Shown piece by piece: positions 1-11,310 of a stretch of 64,000 bases of DNA; position 1 is the first letter of the stretch, and every line of letters starts with the position of its first letter. The notes beneath the pieces were generated by a model. The model was not told where the DNA came from. It made no database searches and was given only the letters and a program-made list of their open reading frames with translations. This DNA comes from Rhinopithecus roxellana. Its lineage: Eukaryota > Chordata > Mammalia > Primates > Cercopithecidae. The stretch spans positions 52,104,260 through 52,168,259 of the forward strand of contig NC_044567.1 in NCBI RefSeq assembly GCF_007565055.1, in the 5' to 3' direction. The translations under genes and the position numbers were made by a program.

Positions 1-1200
1 TCTGGTGAAGTTCATAGGCCTGGGCTGGGGTCATTCACCATGTGTTCTTCTCTACCCACTATACTTTATTCCTGCAAGTGAACATTCCCACATACCACTT
101 CCCCCGGCAGACCTTCTAATGTGGAGAATCAACACATGTATGTGGAACTTGGGCATAGTCAACTCCTCAGTACCAATATGCCTAAATCTTAGCTTAGGCC
201 TGTGTTCTCTTGATATAATTCATTAATTTGAGAATTCACTAATCCATCTTAATTCATTCCTGAAAAACTCACCACTAAATGAAAAGCCATTATATTAAAA
301 ATGTTGTCATTAAATTTAATGAGAAAAAGTACGACACATCCCATCTCAACCAGCCTCCTCCTAAGGTATTGAAAGTATGCAATACTTGCACCTTCCTCTA
401 TGACAGTCATATTAATAAATTCACATTCTGTTCATTCACAGTATGTGTTAAGATGGACCTGCCGTGGGGTTAGAAGTTGGATGGATGAAGAAAGTCACTG
501 CACAGGGTGGAGAACATAATAAAGGTAATGTATTGAAAACAAGCATAGTTGACTCCAGCTTAAAAACATCTTTTGTTCATATAAATAATTGATAAAATAA
601 TTATGCACATTAGTGGTATAATCACTTTGGTAGATTCTCTGCTACCTCTGATAGAAGCACTTAATTAGCATAATTCTAATCAGAATGTAGTATATAATGA
701 AATCTGAACCACAAGGTAAAGTATCACTTTTTATATTTATTTAATGGGGTTTTGGATGAAACCAGCTATATCAAGATAAAAAGGAATTGTTGGAAAAGCG
801 ATAAAACTTTTCAAAAGACAATATTTACTTTTGCTACAGGAAGAAAGCCTATATTTATTAGACACTTATTTATGCCAAGCTCAGGGATTTTAAGATAAAG
901 AAACAATCCCCATAATGAGGAGGTTCGCTGCTTAATGGGAGAGGAAGTATTAACACTGCACAGAAACAAAGCAAATCATTAATATGGTTATCAGGGAATG
1001 AATTGCTGAGCAATTTATATTTTTTCATTCAATATATTGATTTAAAAATATCATCCAGTGAACCTGCATAACTTCTGTAAGTAGAAACACTTGTAATTTA
1101 TCTTTACATTATCTACTTAGTGTAAGTTAACAAGCTACAATTAAGTCACTGAGCACATCCAACACTCATCTCAAATTAAAACTGTCTCTTAGACCTTAGA
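1..1200. other. AT-rich single-copy stretch, no gene recognised
   Basis: I see no repeat family, splice-site pair or conserved reading frame here. The short open frames present are no longer than chance predicts in AT-rich DNA. The segment ends where GC content rises near 1200. Confidence 0.5.
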
Positions 1201-1675
1201 ATTGGCGCTTGGTCCTCCAGGCGCTCGCCCGCACTATCCCCATAGCAGCACAGAAGTGGTTTTGCTCTTACTAATTCCACCTTTTGCCTCTGTCTGCTCT
1301 AACCCAAGAACGCTCTGCCCGCCCAGATCCCCAGCTTGAGTGTTGGAGTAAAAAACCTACAGGCGAGGGCGGATGATGCCTCCCGTTTACAAACTCTTCT
1401 GCAGGCTAGTGCTGATCTTCCCCGGATGCTAAACCATACATAGTCTTCGTGGTTTTCGTATTTCACATTCTAGCCACAATTTCAACATCCCATCCCCGTG
1501 ACATTAGGGAATGATAAATCAGCATGTGGGACAGCTCCCCTGTACAGATTAGTATGGGCGGACCGGGCTCTGCCAGAGCCCTGGCTCCTGCCAGATGTCG
1601 GCGCCTGTGGGGTTAACACTTTCTGGCAGCGCCGCCTTCCCTTGAGTCCCGCCACTTCCCCAGACAGCTGTTTTA
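1201..1675. other. GC-richer single-copy segment, unassigned
   Basis: Base composition shifts from AT-rich to about half GC with several CpGs. No repeat family or exon structure is recognised. It abuts the inverted Alu chimera at 1676. Confidence 0.35.
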
Positions 1676-1741
1676 AAAACCTCTGCCTCCCAGGTTCAAG
1701 AGCGAAACTCCGTCTCAAAAAAAAAAAAAAAAAAAAAAAAA
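1676..1741. repeat. Chimeric inverted Alu fragment
   Basis: About 22 bases of antisense Alu right arm (the 'acctctgcctcccaggttc' segment) join directly to a sense-strand Alu 3' end ('agcgaaactccgtctc') and a poly-A of about 25 bases. Normal Alus never place these segments in opposite orientations, so this is a rearranged remnant. Confidence 0.7.
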
Positions 1742-2015
1742 TCCGATAGCTTTTACTTCTTTTCAAATTTTCCTCCTTTTCCCCCCCTCCCTCCTTTCCT
1801 TGCCTTGCCAGATCTCAGAGTACTTGAAAGCAAATGAAAACGGTATCAACCACCGGCAATGGGAATATATACTTTTCTTAAATAAGTGAGTCTGCCTTAA
1901 AACCATTTTGCTCCTTCCTCTTCACCGGGTATTACTAGAAAAGGACGAGGGTGAAATAACTTATTTTAAGGTGGAGAAATATTTAGTGCTAATTTTTTGG
2001 TGATTTACTATTTTT

Positions 2016-2345
2016 TAGTAGCTTTATTGAGGTATAATTTACACATCAATGAATGCATCTATTTTACCAGTACAATTAGCTAGTTTTTGAATATATTTAT
2101 AGAATTGTGCCACAATAGGAATAATCTAATTTTGCAATATTTCTATCCCCTCCCCCCACGAAAACCCCGCAGTGTTCGTTTGCAGTTATTTCTCTCTCCC
2201 ACCCCAGGTAACCACTAATTTACCTTCTCTCTATAGATATGTCTTTTCTGGGCATTTTATACAAATGGAATCATACAATAGTCTTTTGTGTCTGGCTTCT
2301 TTCACTTCACCTAATGTCTTTGAAGTTCAGTGCTAATGGCTTTTA
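2016..2345 (-). mobile_element. L1M-type LINE-1 3'-end fragment
   Basis: Read on the plus strand it begins 'tagctttattgaggtataatt' and runs through 'aaatggaatcatacaatag' and 'ggcttctttcacttcacc'. These are hallmarks of old L1 3' sequence in reverse orientation. No coding capacity remains. Confidence 0.75.
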
Positions 2346-2720
2346 TTGTATGGCAAAGCCCCTTGGAATGGCCAAACAGTCCCAGAAGACTACATAATCT
2401 AACTGCACTAAGTGTAGTCTCACGGAACACACTGCATAGACATGTGCCCTAAAATAGGGTGAGAACTTCGATTAGGGTCAAATTCTGAGGAGTGTGTCTG
2501 GGGATGGGGGGGTGGCAGGTCTGTCAAGGGCCGTATGCAAATACAAAGCATCTCAACTAGTAGTTGCATTGGTTTTATTTTAGAGACAGAAATCCAAAAC
2601 ACTCAATTTACCTGTTATTAAAATGGCACATCAAAGCCACGTAGCTTTCAGAATACAAGGGCTTTTAAGCTATCTCCTTTTCATAATATCTAATAAGATT
2701 TCATATGTTAAAACTAAACG
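2346..2720. other. Single-copy stretch, nothing recognised
   Basis: No gene or repeat is recognised. It lies between the L1 fragment and the MER2 element and carries a G-run near 2500-2515. Confidence 0.4.
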
Positions 2721-3130
2721 CAGTTGACCCTTGAACAACATGTGGGTTAGGGACACCTACTCCCATGCAGGTGAAAATTCGAGTTTAATCTTTGACTCTC
2801 CCAAAACTTAACTACTGTTGACCTGAAGCCTGAAACCAGAAACAGTTGATGAACACATATGATGTATGTTATATGTGTTATGTACCATATTCTTACAATA
2901 AAGTAAGCTATAGGAAATGAAATGTTATTCAGAAAATCATAAGGAAGAGAAAAGATATTTACTGTTCATCAAGGGTAGGTGGATCATTATAAAGGCAGGC
3001 CTTCGTCATCATCTTCATGTTGAGTAAGCTGAGGAGGAGGAAGAAGAGGAGGGGTTGGCCTTGCTGTCTCGGGGTGGCAGAGGCAGAAGAAAATCTGCCT
3101 AGAAGTGGACATGTTGTTCAAGGGTCGTCT
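2721..3130 (+). mobile_element. MER2 (Tigger1 non-autonomous DNA transposon)
   Basis: It starts 'cagttgacccttgaacaaca' and ends with the complementary 'tgttgttcaagggtc', which are the MER2 terminal inverted repeats. The interior matches the family in order: 'ttacaataaagtaagcta', 'gaaaatcataaggaagag', then a 'gaggaggagg' tract before 'gaggggttgg'. It has no transposase. Length fits a MER2 of roughly 350-400 bp. Confidence 0.9.
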
Positions 3131-3187
3131 ATATACATTTCAGTGTTTTACATACTAAAATGATATGCTCCTGTGGAAAGTGTTTTA

Positions 3188-3285
3188 TATTAACTACCAT
3201 ATAATTAATATATAGTTATATAATTAGCTATATAGTTATATAATTATAACCAATTTTTAAATTAACTAATATTATATATCATTAA
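3188..3285. repeat. AT-rich low-complexity tract
   Basis: Repeated 'atatagttatataatta' blocks. No function is implied. Confidence 0.6.
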
Positions 3286-3530
3286 GGGAGAGCGAAAGAG
3301 AAACTAAAAGAATGGGAGGTCAAAGGCAAGCAAAAGGAAGAGAGATTTGTGAGGTGAGAGGGGAGAACCATGAAAGAGAGTAATCTGCCTGTGCCTGCTC
3401 CAGTTCTGTTCTCAGCAGGTAGTTATGGCTTTGCAGCTTTTGGCTGCTCTTTCAAACTTCCATGACAGAATGTTCAAAACAGTGCCCTGATGGGGAACTC
3501 TTCTCCTAACTGAGGGTGATACCTATAGCG

Positions 3531-3705
3531 GTGGTTCTCAGCCCTGGTTGCACATTACAATCACCTGGGGAGCTCTGAAACCAAACCCATGCCCTGGCTC
3601 ATTCCTAAATCAAGCCCATTACAGTGGGACCTGGGCACAAGTACTTTCAAAAAGCCTCTTCAGGGGATTCTAATGTGCAGGCCTGGGCTGGGAACCAGTG
3701 GGCTA
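3531..3705 (+). mobile_element. MER5-like hAT-Charlie remnant
   Basis: It opens 'gtggttctcagccctggtt', continues 'cattacaatcacctggggag' and closes 'ctgggaaccagtg'. That is the short inverted-terminus pattern of MER5-type elements. Non-coding. Confidence 0.65.
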
Positions 3706-3777
3706 GATAGAGCAGTGCTTATCAAACTTTTACACACATAAGGATCACCTGGAGATCTTGTTAAACTGTAGATTCTG

Positions 3778-4057
3778 GGCTGGGCGCGATGGCTCACGCC
3801 TGTAATCCCAGCACTTTGGGAGGCCAAGGCAGGTGGATCATGAGGTCAGGAGATCGAGACCATCCTGGCTAACATGGTGAAAACCCATCTCTACTAAAAT
3901 ACAATAAATTAGCCGGGCATGGTGGCAGGCACCTGTAGTCTCAGCTACTCAGGAGACTGAGGAAGGAGAATGGTGTGAACCTGGGAGGTGGAGCTTGCAG
4001 TGAGCCAAGATAGTGCCTCTGCACTCCAGGCTGGGCAACAGAGCGAGACTCCAGCTC

Positions 4058-4101
<44 letters not shown>
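3778..4101 (+). mobile_element. AluY-like SINE with (CA)n tail and 15-bp TSD
   Basis: Complete dimeric Alu beginning 'ggctgggcgcgatggctcac'. The TSD 'aaactgtagattctg' is seen at 3763-3777 and 4102-4116. The expected A-tail is replaced by about 22 CA dinucleotides (4058-4100). Confidence 0.92.
4058..4100. repeat. (CA)n microsatellite in an Alu tail
   Basis: Uninterrupted AC dinucleotides, about 21-22 units, in the tail position of the Alu. Confidence 0.95.
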
Positions 4102-4104
<3 letters not shown>

Positions 4105-4232
4105 CTGTAGATTCTGAGTTAATAGGTCTGAGGTGGGGGCCTGAGAGTCTGCTTTTATAATAAGCTCCCAGAAATGCTGATGTTGCTGGCTCCTGGAACA
4201 TGTTTCAAAAGCTGAGGAGCTAGAGGAAATCC

Positions 4233-4266
4233 AAGTTTTTTTGTTTGTTTGTTTGTTTGTTTTTTG
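4233..4266. repeat. (TTTG)n microsatellite
   Basis: T-run followed by four to five 'gttt' units and another T-run. Confidence 0.9.
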
Positions 4267-4305
4267 TGGCATGGAGTATTCCATCATTTACTTTGGTTAG
4301 TTCTT

Positions 4306-4483
4306 AAAGTGGGGCCCCCAAACCAGCAGCATTAGTATCACCTGAGAACTTGTTAAAAATGCACATCCTCAGGCCCTACCCCAGATTCATTAAATCAGAA
4401 GCTCTGGGGGCAGGGCCCAGCAGTTTGTGTTTTAACAAGCCCTGCAGGTGATGCTGATGGACATTTAAGTTTGAAAGCCACTG
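4306..4483 (+). mobile_element. MER5A-like hAT-Charlie remnant
   Basis: Contains 'agtatcacctgagaacttgt', 'attaaatcagaagctctggg' and 'aacaagccctgcaggtgatg' in MER5A order, ending 'tgaaagccactg'. It is the third such element within 1 kb. Confidence 0.8.
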
Positions 4484-5249
4484 ATCTACCTTTTTTTCCT
4501 AAGCATGCTATGCCTCTCTATATATGTGTTCCTTCTAGCTGGCATCCCTTCTTCTTACTGCCTACTCCTCCATGCAAAGCTCTCATCAAACTGAGATTTC
4601 CATTCTGCAAAACTCACCTTTTCTCTGATGTCTTCTATCCAGTAGTATGCTGGTGTTTCATAATTGGCCTTCCTAGAGGCTGATACATAGCATTTGTTGA
4701 TTTCTGTGGTGTAAATACTCCCACTATGACCACCTTCAAACTATGAATGTGAAGATGCTGAAAGCAGAGTTGGGAAGAGATGCATACTCACTACAGAGAT
4801 GGGCTCCGGCTAGCTGGTTCCAGCACACAACTATTCCGCTAGAGTTATCCCACTGTCTTACATATTTGGCTGTATGTCTGCCTCCTGGCTAGATGGTGCA
4901 TTCCTTAAGGTTAGTTCTGTGTCATTTCTCTCTGCCCTCCACCGTCTCTAGAATGGGGCCAATACATAGGTCTTTCATATCTCTTTATTGAATTGAACCC
5001 AATCTCCATTAAGAGGTCACGAACTAACACCTGCATACACAACTGAACTTTTCAAAATGAAAATTATTCAATCATGAGATGACCATTTTAGCATTAAAAA
5101 ACTAAAATGTTGATGAGCATTATAAAATTTATCATCTACATTTTATTTCCAGGATTTGGGCACATGTTAAAGTTTAATTCTGATGGTGTCCATTGGAGAC
5201 CTTAAGAATGAGAAGCACTGCTTTTTTTCAGTTTCAATGTATGCATGGA

Positions 5250-5550
5250 GGCCGGGCATGGTGGCTCATTCCTGTAATCCTAGAACTTTGGGAGGCCAAG
5301 GCAGGCAGATTGCCTAAGCTCAGGAGTTCGAGACCAGCCTGACCAACATGGTGAAACCCCATCTCTACTAAAAATACAAAAATTAGCTGGGTGTGGTGGT
5401 ACATGCCTGTAATCCCAGCTACTCAGGAGGCTGAGGTAGAAGAATCACTTGAATCCAGGAGGCGAAGGTTGCAGTGAGCCGAGATCGCTGACATCGTGTC
5501 ACTGCACTCCAGCCTAGGCAAAGGAGGGAGACTCTGTCTCAAAAAAAAAA
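5250..5550 (+). mobile_element. AluS-like SINE with TSD
   Basis: Full-length dimeric Alu with a ten-base A tail. The TSD 'gtatgcatgga' occurs at 5239-5249 and 5551-5561. Confidence 0.92.
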
Positions 5551-5561
5551 GTATGCATGGA

Positions 5562-6299
5562 AGTAGAAGGCTCTAGATGATGGCCTCACATGGGGGAGCT
5601 CACATAGGGGAGGGTGCTGGGACCCCAGGGAGGTGCTCCTAGCTCTGCCACTGACCTGGGCTCACTGTTGCCCCATCCCACACTCATCAGTAAAGGAGGA
5701 CCCTGCAATGGATTGCTGGTTCTCATGGTCTGTTCTATCTCTGGTTATTAAACTTGAGTTTAGGACTTCAAATTCTCTTTAAACTGAGAAGAAAACATGA
5801 ATTCAGAAATGCTCTTTCCATTAAAAAAAAGTGTTTATATTTTATGACAAAGGGTTAAATACCCACTATGCCCTAAACAGTCAAGGCTTGTCTTGGCTTC
5901 TTGTCCTCCTTCTTCCTGATGAATTGTTTGACACTTCCCTGATCCTGCAGCTCTTTTCTTTAGAAAATAACATTTGGTTCTGGTCATGGAGAAGCTTGGG
6001 CTTTGCTGATTTAAGGCCATAATGAATATAACAGCAAATTTAAATACTTTCATATCTATAAAAGCACGAGTCTTGAAATAACAAATGTTAACATAGAACA
6101 CTCAGTGTTGGGTCTTTATAATACAGTTTTCTTTAATCATCAGTGGTTCAGTTGCCATTTATTTCTAATTCTCTTCTGTAACTTTAAACCTTGTTTTCCG
6201 TTATAGTTTTCTGTATTGCTAGATTGTGTTAAGGCTGAACTATAATTTTAGGGTTCAGATTTCAATGGATTAACTTTATAGTATAGAAAATTAGGAAAC
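5562..6299. other. Single-copy stretch, nothing recognised
   Basis: No gene or clear repeat is seen between two Alus. Open frames on both strands overlap each other and show no splice context. Confidence 0.4.
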
Positions 6300-6582
6300 G
6301 GCCGGGCGCGGTGGCTCAAGCCTGTAATCCCAGCACTTTGGGAGGCCGAGACGGGCGGATCACGAGGTCAGGAGATCGAGACCATCCTGGCTAACACGGT
6401 GAAACCCCGTCTCTACTAAAAAATACAAAAAAATTAGCCAGGCGAGGTGGTGGGCGCCTGTAGTCCCAGCTACTTGGGAGGCTGAGGCAGGAGAATGGCG
6501 TGAACCCGGGAGGCGGAGCTTGCAGTGAGCTGAGATCCGGCCACAGCACTCCAGCCTGGGCGGCAGAGCGAGACTCCGTCTC

Positions 6583-6610
<28 letters not shown>
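6300..6610 (+). mobile_element. AluYR-type (Old World monkey) SINE with TSD
   Basis: Full-length young Alu with 'ctcaagcctgtaatcc', 'aggcgaggtggtgggc' and 'gagatccggccac'. The TSD 'agaaaattaggaaac' is at 6285-6299 and 6611-6625. The A tail exceeds 25 bases. Confidence 0.93.
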
Positions 6611-6613
<3 letters not shown>

Positions 6614-6625
6614 AAATTAGGAAAC

Positions 6626-7384
6626 ACACTTTTTCTCTAATCTTGCATTTCAATGACCATGGCATTGATTCTGTAGAGGTAGACTTTATCAATACATTTG
6701 GTTGTGTTATTTTAAAATACAAATAAATATCTGTGTCAATACAAGAGACCATTTTCAAGAGACTCTCCAAGAAGACTTAAATTATTTTTTGGTAAGTGGC
6801 AGGTGAGAGTTCAGGGGTACCTATTCCTTTTGAAATTCCTAAACATAAATTAGGATAATTATTTTAGAAAATACTTAGAGAAAGAGATGTGCTGGTAAGT
6901 TTGAGCTCTAATTAAGCAGCTTCTACAGCTCATGCTTTAATTCAATTCCAGGTATTCTCCCCTTTTGCTAGTCAACACTGACACAGATCTGCTACTTTAA
7001 GATCATTTGTATTATCCCTTCAATTGGGTTCACAACTTGGGTTTTAACATTAGGTGAAGGAAGACAATAAAGGATAGTTTTGAATTTACACAAGTAATTT
7101 CAGAAAGGACCTCGGCAATGTTTTTCATTCATTTTCTACTCAGGTCTCCTTAGTGTGACAAACTGAAGGTAAAACAACTGAATTTAATGTCTTTACCCAC
7201 AAAAAATCATTTTAGGGCTCTTATAGTTCACTCACCAGTATGTCATTCACCCAGCCTTAAATTCCGGATGGCTTCTCTTTCTTCCCCCTCCCTCACATTC
7301 TGTATCCAGACGATTGTTAAATCCTGCCCACCGGTGCTTGTAATTCATCTAGAATGTATCCTCTCTTTTTCTCTTGTTCTCAAC
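6626..7384. other. Single-copy stretch, nothing recognised
   Basis: AT-rich. No gene structure or repeat family is recognised. Confidence 0.4.
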
Positions 7385-7515
7385 TTGAGAGGGCATTGTC
7401 ATTACCTGGGGAGCTTCATAAAAATGTACAAACAGGGCCTTCCCCCTCAAAATTTGAAAAGATGTTTGAGGTGGGTCCTAAGAAACCTTCATTTCTAACA
7501 AGGCAACCAGCTAAT
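7385..7515 (+). mobile_element. Possible MER5-like hAT remnant
   Basis: 'cattgtcattacctggggagcttcataaaaatg' style wording (7395-7428) and 'aggtgggtcctaagaa' resemble a diverged MER5 element. The ends are not clear. Confidence 0.4.
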
Positions 7516-8020
7516 TTTGAGGGGCCTTCCACAAGGAGGCCTGAGAGGATGGAAAATAGGAGCCAGTTTAAGAGGGAGGAAGCTTGTTCCAGACAGCAGG
7601 GGCAGCAGGCAAGTGAGCTGGGAGGCTAGGGAGTGGGGAGGAGAGACAGAGCAGGAGATCAATCTGGGTCTCCCAGGCCTTAGGAAAATAGCTCTAAAAC
7701 CCACCAAACCCATGAGAGAGTGTGATGAGACCAGCAGGCATGTGGAATCAGACAAGTGGATTCTGAGGTATCCTGCATCTCAGTTGAAAATATCCCTTGG
7801 AAGCAGGAAATGAGGGTCAACAGCTGAGGAGAGAGATCTGAGCTGTATTTGATAGTGAACTTTCTTGGAAAGAGTCTGTTAATTGGGATGAGAAGGGAGT
7901 CAAGATGGAAGTCCACTTAAAGAGTGACTGTGCAGGATGAACCCGCAGAAGAGACAGGAGGAAGAGAGGAAAGTGCTGTAAAAGTCAAGAGCAAAGGGAA
8001 TTTTAAGAAAAACGAAGTGG
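7516..8020. other. Purine-rich single-copy stretch, nothing recognised
   Basis: A G/A-rich plus strand gives overlapping open frames on both strands. None resembles a known protein. Confidence 0.4.
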
Positions 8021-8319
8021 GCCAGGCACATTGGCTCACGCCTATAATCCTAGCACTTTGGGAGGCTGAGGCAGGCAGATCACCTGAGGTCAGGGGTTCA
8101 AGACCAGCCTAGCTGACATGGTGAAACCTAGTCTCTTCAAAAAGAATACAAAAATTAGAAGGGTATGATGGCAGGTGCCTGGAATCCCAGCTACTCAGGA
8201 GGCTGAAGTGGGAGAATCACTTGAACCCCAGGAGGTGGAAGTTGCAATGAGCTGAGATCACACCACTGCACTCCAGCCTGGGTGACAGAGCAAGACTCTG
8301 TCTAAAAATAAATAAATAA
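8021..8319 (+). mobile_element. Alu SINE
   Basis: Full-length dimeric Alu ('ggccaggcacattggctcac') ending in a (TAAA)n-like tail. The flanks share 'gaagtgg', a probable short TSD. Confidence 0.9.
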
Positions 8320-8885
8320 AGAGGAAGTGGCTGACTATATCACAGTCACTTGAGAATTTCCTGTGCCCTGAACAGGGCAGGTATATAATAAATATTTTCT
8401 GAACTGAACAGAAATGCTGCCCAGGCCAGGGAGGGCAAGAAGTATGTATAGAGAGGCTGTGGGTCCCTGTGTGACCTCGGCAAGGGCAGCCTTAGAGTGG
8501 TGGGGGAGTGGGCAGATTGGTTGAGGAGGGATTAAGTGGCAGGTGGGTGTAGACAGTGTAGACACTGAATAAACATCACTGAATAAGGTAAGGGGAGAGG
8601 TGGGATGGTAGCTGAATGGGGAAGCAGGGTAGGGGACAAGTTGGAAGATGGGAGAGTGGCAAAGAAGAAATGTGACCTCCTTCCATCTGTGGGACATGGG
8701 CTTTTAATACCTGAGCCACTTGTATGTCATTTTAATGAAACAGCTCCCCAAATTCCATTAAGATACCAATTGTATTCATAGCCTACCCTACTAGTCACCC
8801 AAGTGAATATCATCATCCAATAATGAAATACCTCTAAAACAACCAAAAGCTGGAGGGCTGGGGGTTAAAGGAAGGAAACATAAGA

Positions 8886-8893
<8 letters not shown>
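8320..8893. other. Single-copy stretch with weak L2/MIR-like wording
   Basis: 'ggtatataataaatattttctgaactgaacag' (8381-8413) recalls an old L2/MIR 3' end. The rest is unassigned and I see no gene. Confidence 0.35.
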
Positions 8894-8916
<23 letters not shown>

Positions 8917-9196
8917 GAGATGGTCTCGCTCTGTCACCCCTGCTGGAGTGCAGTGGTGCAATCACAGCACTGCAGCCTCAACATACCTGGGCTCAGATGA
9001 TCCTCCCTCCCCAGATTCCAAAGTAGGTGGGATTACAGGCGCACACCACCATGCCTAGCTAATTTTTGTATTTCTTTGTAGAGACCGGGTTCTGCCATGT
9101 TGCCCGGGCTGGTTTCAAACTCCTGGGCTGAAATGATCCACCTGCCCCAGCCTTGAGAAGCACTGGCATTACAGGCATGAGTCACCAGGCATGGCC
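8894..9196 (-). mobile_element. AluJ-like SINE
   Basis: Antisense Alu with about 24 T at its left, then 'gagatggtctcgctctgtca'. High divergence and AluJ-like positions suggest an old copy. Confidence 0.85.
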
Positions 9197-9324
9197 TGTT
9201 TTATTGTTTAATACTTTAACATTCAAGACTTCCAATTGCAAGAAACAGTCCCAGCCTTTGGTAATTAAGCCAGAAAGGTAGGTAGCTCACAGAATGATTG
9301 GGAGGGATAGAAATCCAGGCTCAA

Positions 9325-9630
9325 GGCCGGGCGCGGTGGCTCAAGCCTGTAATCCCAGCACTTTGGGAGGCCGAGACGGGGGGATCACGAGGTCAGGAGA
9401 TCGAGACCATCCTGGCTAACACAGTGAAACCCCGTCTCTACTAAAAAATACAAAAAAAAAAAACAAAACTAGCCGGGCGAGGTGGCGGGCCCCTGTAGTC
9501 CCAGCTACTCGGGAGGCTGAGGCAGGAGAATGGCGTAAACCCGGGAGGCGGAGCTTGCAGTGAGCTGAGACCCGGCCACTGCACTCCAGCCTGGGCGACA
9601 GAGCGAGACTCCGTCTCAAAAAAAAAAGAA
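9325..9630 (+). mobile_element. AluYR-type SINE with 16-bp TSD
   Basis: Young Alu with 'ctcaagcctgtaatcc' and 'gagacccggccactgc'. The TSD 'agaaatccaggctcaa' is at 9309-9324 and 9631-9646. Confidence 0.93.
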
Positions 9631-9646
9631 AGAAATCCAGGCTCAA

Positions 9647-9994
9647 GGCTAAGCTTCTAGGAGCTATGCCCAAAATTATGCCATGGGACAGGTATAGTGA
9701 GTAAGTCACCTGACTGTCCTGCTGGCACAAGAACTATGGGAATTGCCACTGTTGCCACACTGATATGCTGTCTGCATTTGACACGTGAAACATAAGCAAC
9801 TACTCTTGACTGTGAAAGCCGGAACCTCTACCTCCAAGCTTGCCCACAAAACGAATTCTATGTAAAACCTTAAGTTGATCAATTTTGAAATATCTTGATA
9901 TGAGTTTCATTGGTGAAGCTTAGACACAAAACTTAGTCACATGCCCTACTTCAAAAGAGCCCAAGGAACTGAAGAAATTTTCTAGAGATGGCAA
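9647..9994. other. Single-copy stretch, nothing recognised
   Basis: No gene or repeat is recognised. Confidence 0.35.
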
Positions 9995-10006
9995 AAATGT
10001 TCAAAA

Positions 10007-10165
10007 TGGACAGGGAGTGGTAGCTCATGCCTGTGATCCCAATATTTCGGGAGGATGAGGTGGGAGGATTGCTTGAGCCCAACAGTGCGAGGCTACAGTG
10101 AGCTGTGATGGCACTGCTGCACTCAAGCCTGGGCAACAGAGTAAGCCCCTGTCTCAAAAATAATT
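10007..10165 (+). mobile_element. FLAM-like Alu monomer with TSD
   Basis: A single 7SL-like left monomer of about 150 bases without the middle A-rich linker. The TSD 'aaatgttcaaaa' is at 9995-10006 and 10169-10180. This fits a free left Alu monomer. Confidence 0.8.
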
Positions 10166-10371
10166 TTTAAATGTTCAAAAGGTACTGAGTGGCCAGAAAA
10201 ACAGAACAAATGCCTCCTATCTTCTATTTTTTGACATCTTATCAGTAACACACAACTTTCTTCCACAATCGAATTTAACATCTTCATCTACAACAAAATG
10301 TTCCTGCCCCATATACTGCCACTACCCCACTAACATAAATGCAAAGTTCCTGTGTCATAAGTTACTGTGAC

Positions 10372-10470
10372 CATTTCCTTCCTTCCTTCCTTCCTTCCTT
10401 CCTTCCTTCCTTCCTTCCTTCCTTCCTTCCTTCCTTCCTCTCTCTTTCTTTCTTTCCTTCTTTCTTTTTT
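10372..10470. repeat. (CCTT)n microsatellite
   Basis: About 16 nearly perfect TTCC units, decaying into TTTC. The open frame through it is a repeat artefact. Confidence 0.95.
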
Positions 10471-10784
10471 TTTGTTTTCTTTTAAGACAGAGTCTCACTC
10501 TGTCACCCAGGCTGGAGTGCAGTGGCATGATCTTGGCTCACTGCAACCTTCACCTCCCCAGTTAAAGTGATGCTCCTGCCTTAGCATCCCAAGTAGCTAG
10601 GATTACAGGTGCATGCCACCACTCCCAGCTGATTTTTTTTTTTTTTTTTTTTTTTTTTGTATTTTTAGTAGAGATGGGGTTTCACCATGTTGGCCAGGAT
10701 GGTCCTGATCTCCTGACCTCGTGATCCACCCACCTCGGCCTCCCTAAGTGCTGGGATTACAGGCATGAGCCTCCGTGCCTGGCC
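10372..10784 (-). mobile_element. Alu SINE with (CCTT)n-expanded tail
   Basis: Antisense dimeric Alu ('gagtctcactctgtcaccca' to 'gtgcctggcc'). Its tail end at 10372-10470 has turned into a long CCTT repeat. A second T-run interrupts the middle linker at 10628-10658. Confidence 0.85.
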
Positions 10785-11057
10785 GAGACTGTGTTCTAAG
10801 ACCCACAGTGGATGCCTGAACCTTGGATAGCATTGACCCAATTGCTGTCAATCAAAATGCATTTCTGTTTATGATTTCCATGCATAAATTTAATGCCTTT
10901 TTCATCTTAACTAAGCACTTATCACACATTTGGCTGTACTTTTTAGAGCTTGGGGGTGCAACAAAAAAGACTGACAGAAATTTCTTTTTCCTTCTTACAT
11001 TTTCACCGCTAGAGAATTTGCTCTTACCATCGATCTTAGCAACGCGAACACACGACT

Positions 11058-11146
11058 TCCCTTCCTTTCTTTCTTCCTTCCTTCCTTCCTTCCTCCCTTC
11101 CCTTCCCTTCCCTTCTTTCTTTCTTCTTTCTTTTTCTTTCTTTTTT

Positions 11147-11191
<45 letters not shown>

Positions 11192-11310
11192 TTCTCTTTT
11201 CTTTCTTTTTTCTTTCTTTTCTTTCTTTCTCTTTCTTTCTTTTCTTTTTCTTTCTTGCTTCTTTTCTTTCTTTCATCTTTTTTTCTGTCTTTCTCTTTAT
11301 TTATTTGCTT
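11058..11310. repeat. Long polypyrimidine (CTTT)n/(CCTT)n tract
   Basis: About 250 bases of almost pure C/T on the plus strand (CCTT, CCCTT, CTTT and TTTTC units) precede an antisense Alu, consistent with an expanded Alu tail. A long Ser/Phe/Leu frame and an antisense Lys/Glu/Arg frame are by-products. Confidence 0.95.

Larger units (their letters stand above)
3712..4215 (+). mobile_element. MER5A-like hAT element split by an Alu
   Basis: The left part (3712-3777) runs from 'gcagtgcttatcaaac' through 'ggatcacctggagatcttg'. The right part (4102-4215) continues with 'ttaataggtctgaggtgggg' and 'gctgatgttgctggctcctg'. Together they form one MER5A-like element interrupted by the Alu at 3778-4101. 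Confidence 0.75.

Noticed and set aside
5120..5215. Fourth MER5-like element near 5.1-5.2 kb
   Set aside because: Only 'gagaagcactg' at the end fits; the body does not follow MER5 order.
10007..10165. Possible 7SL RNA gene
   Set aside because: It is a short monomer with an A-rich end and TSD, i.e. a FLAM SINE. The 7SL-specific central domain is missing.
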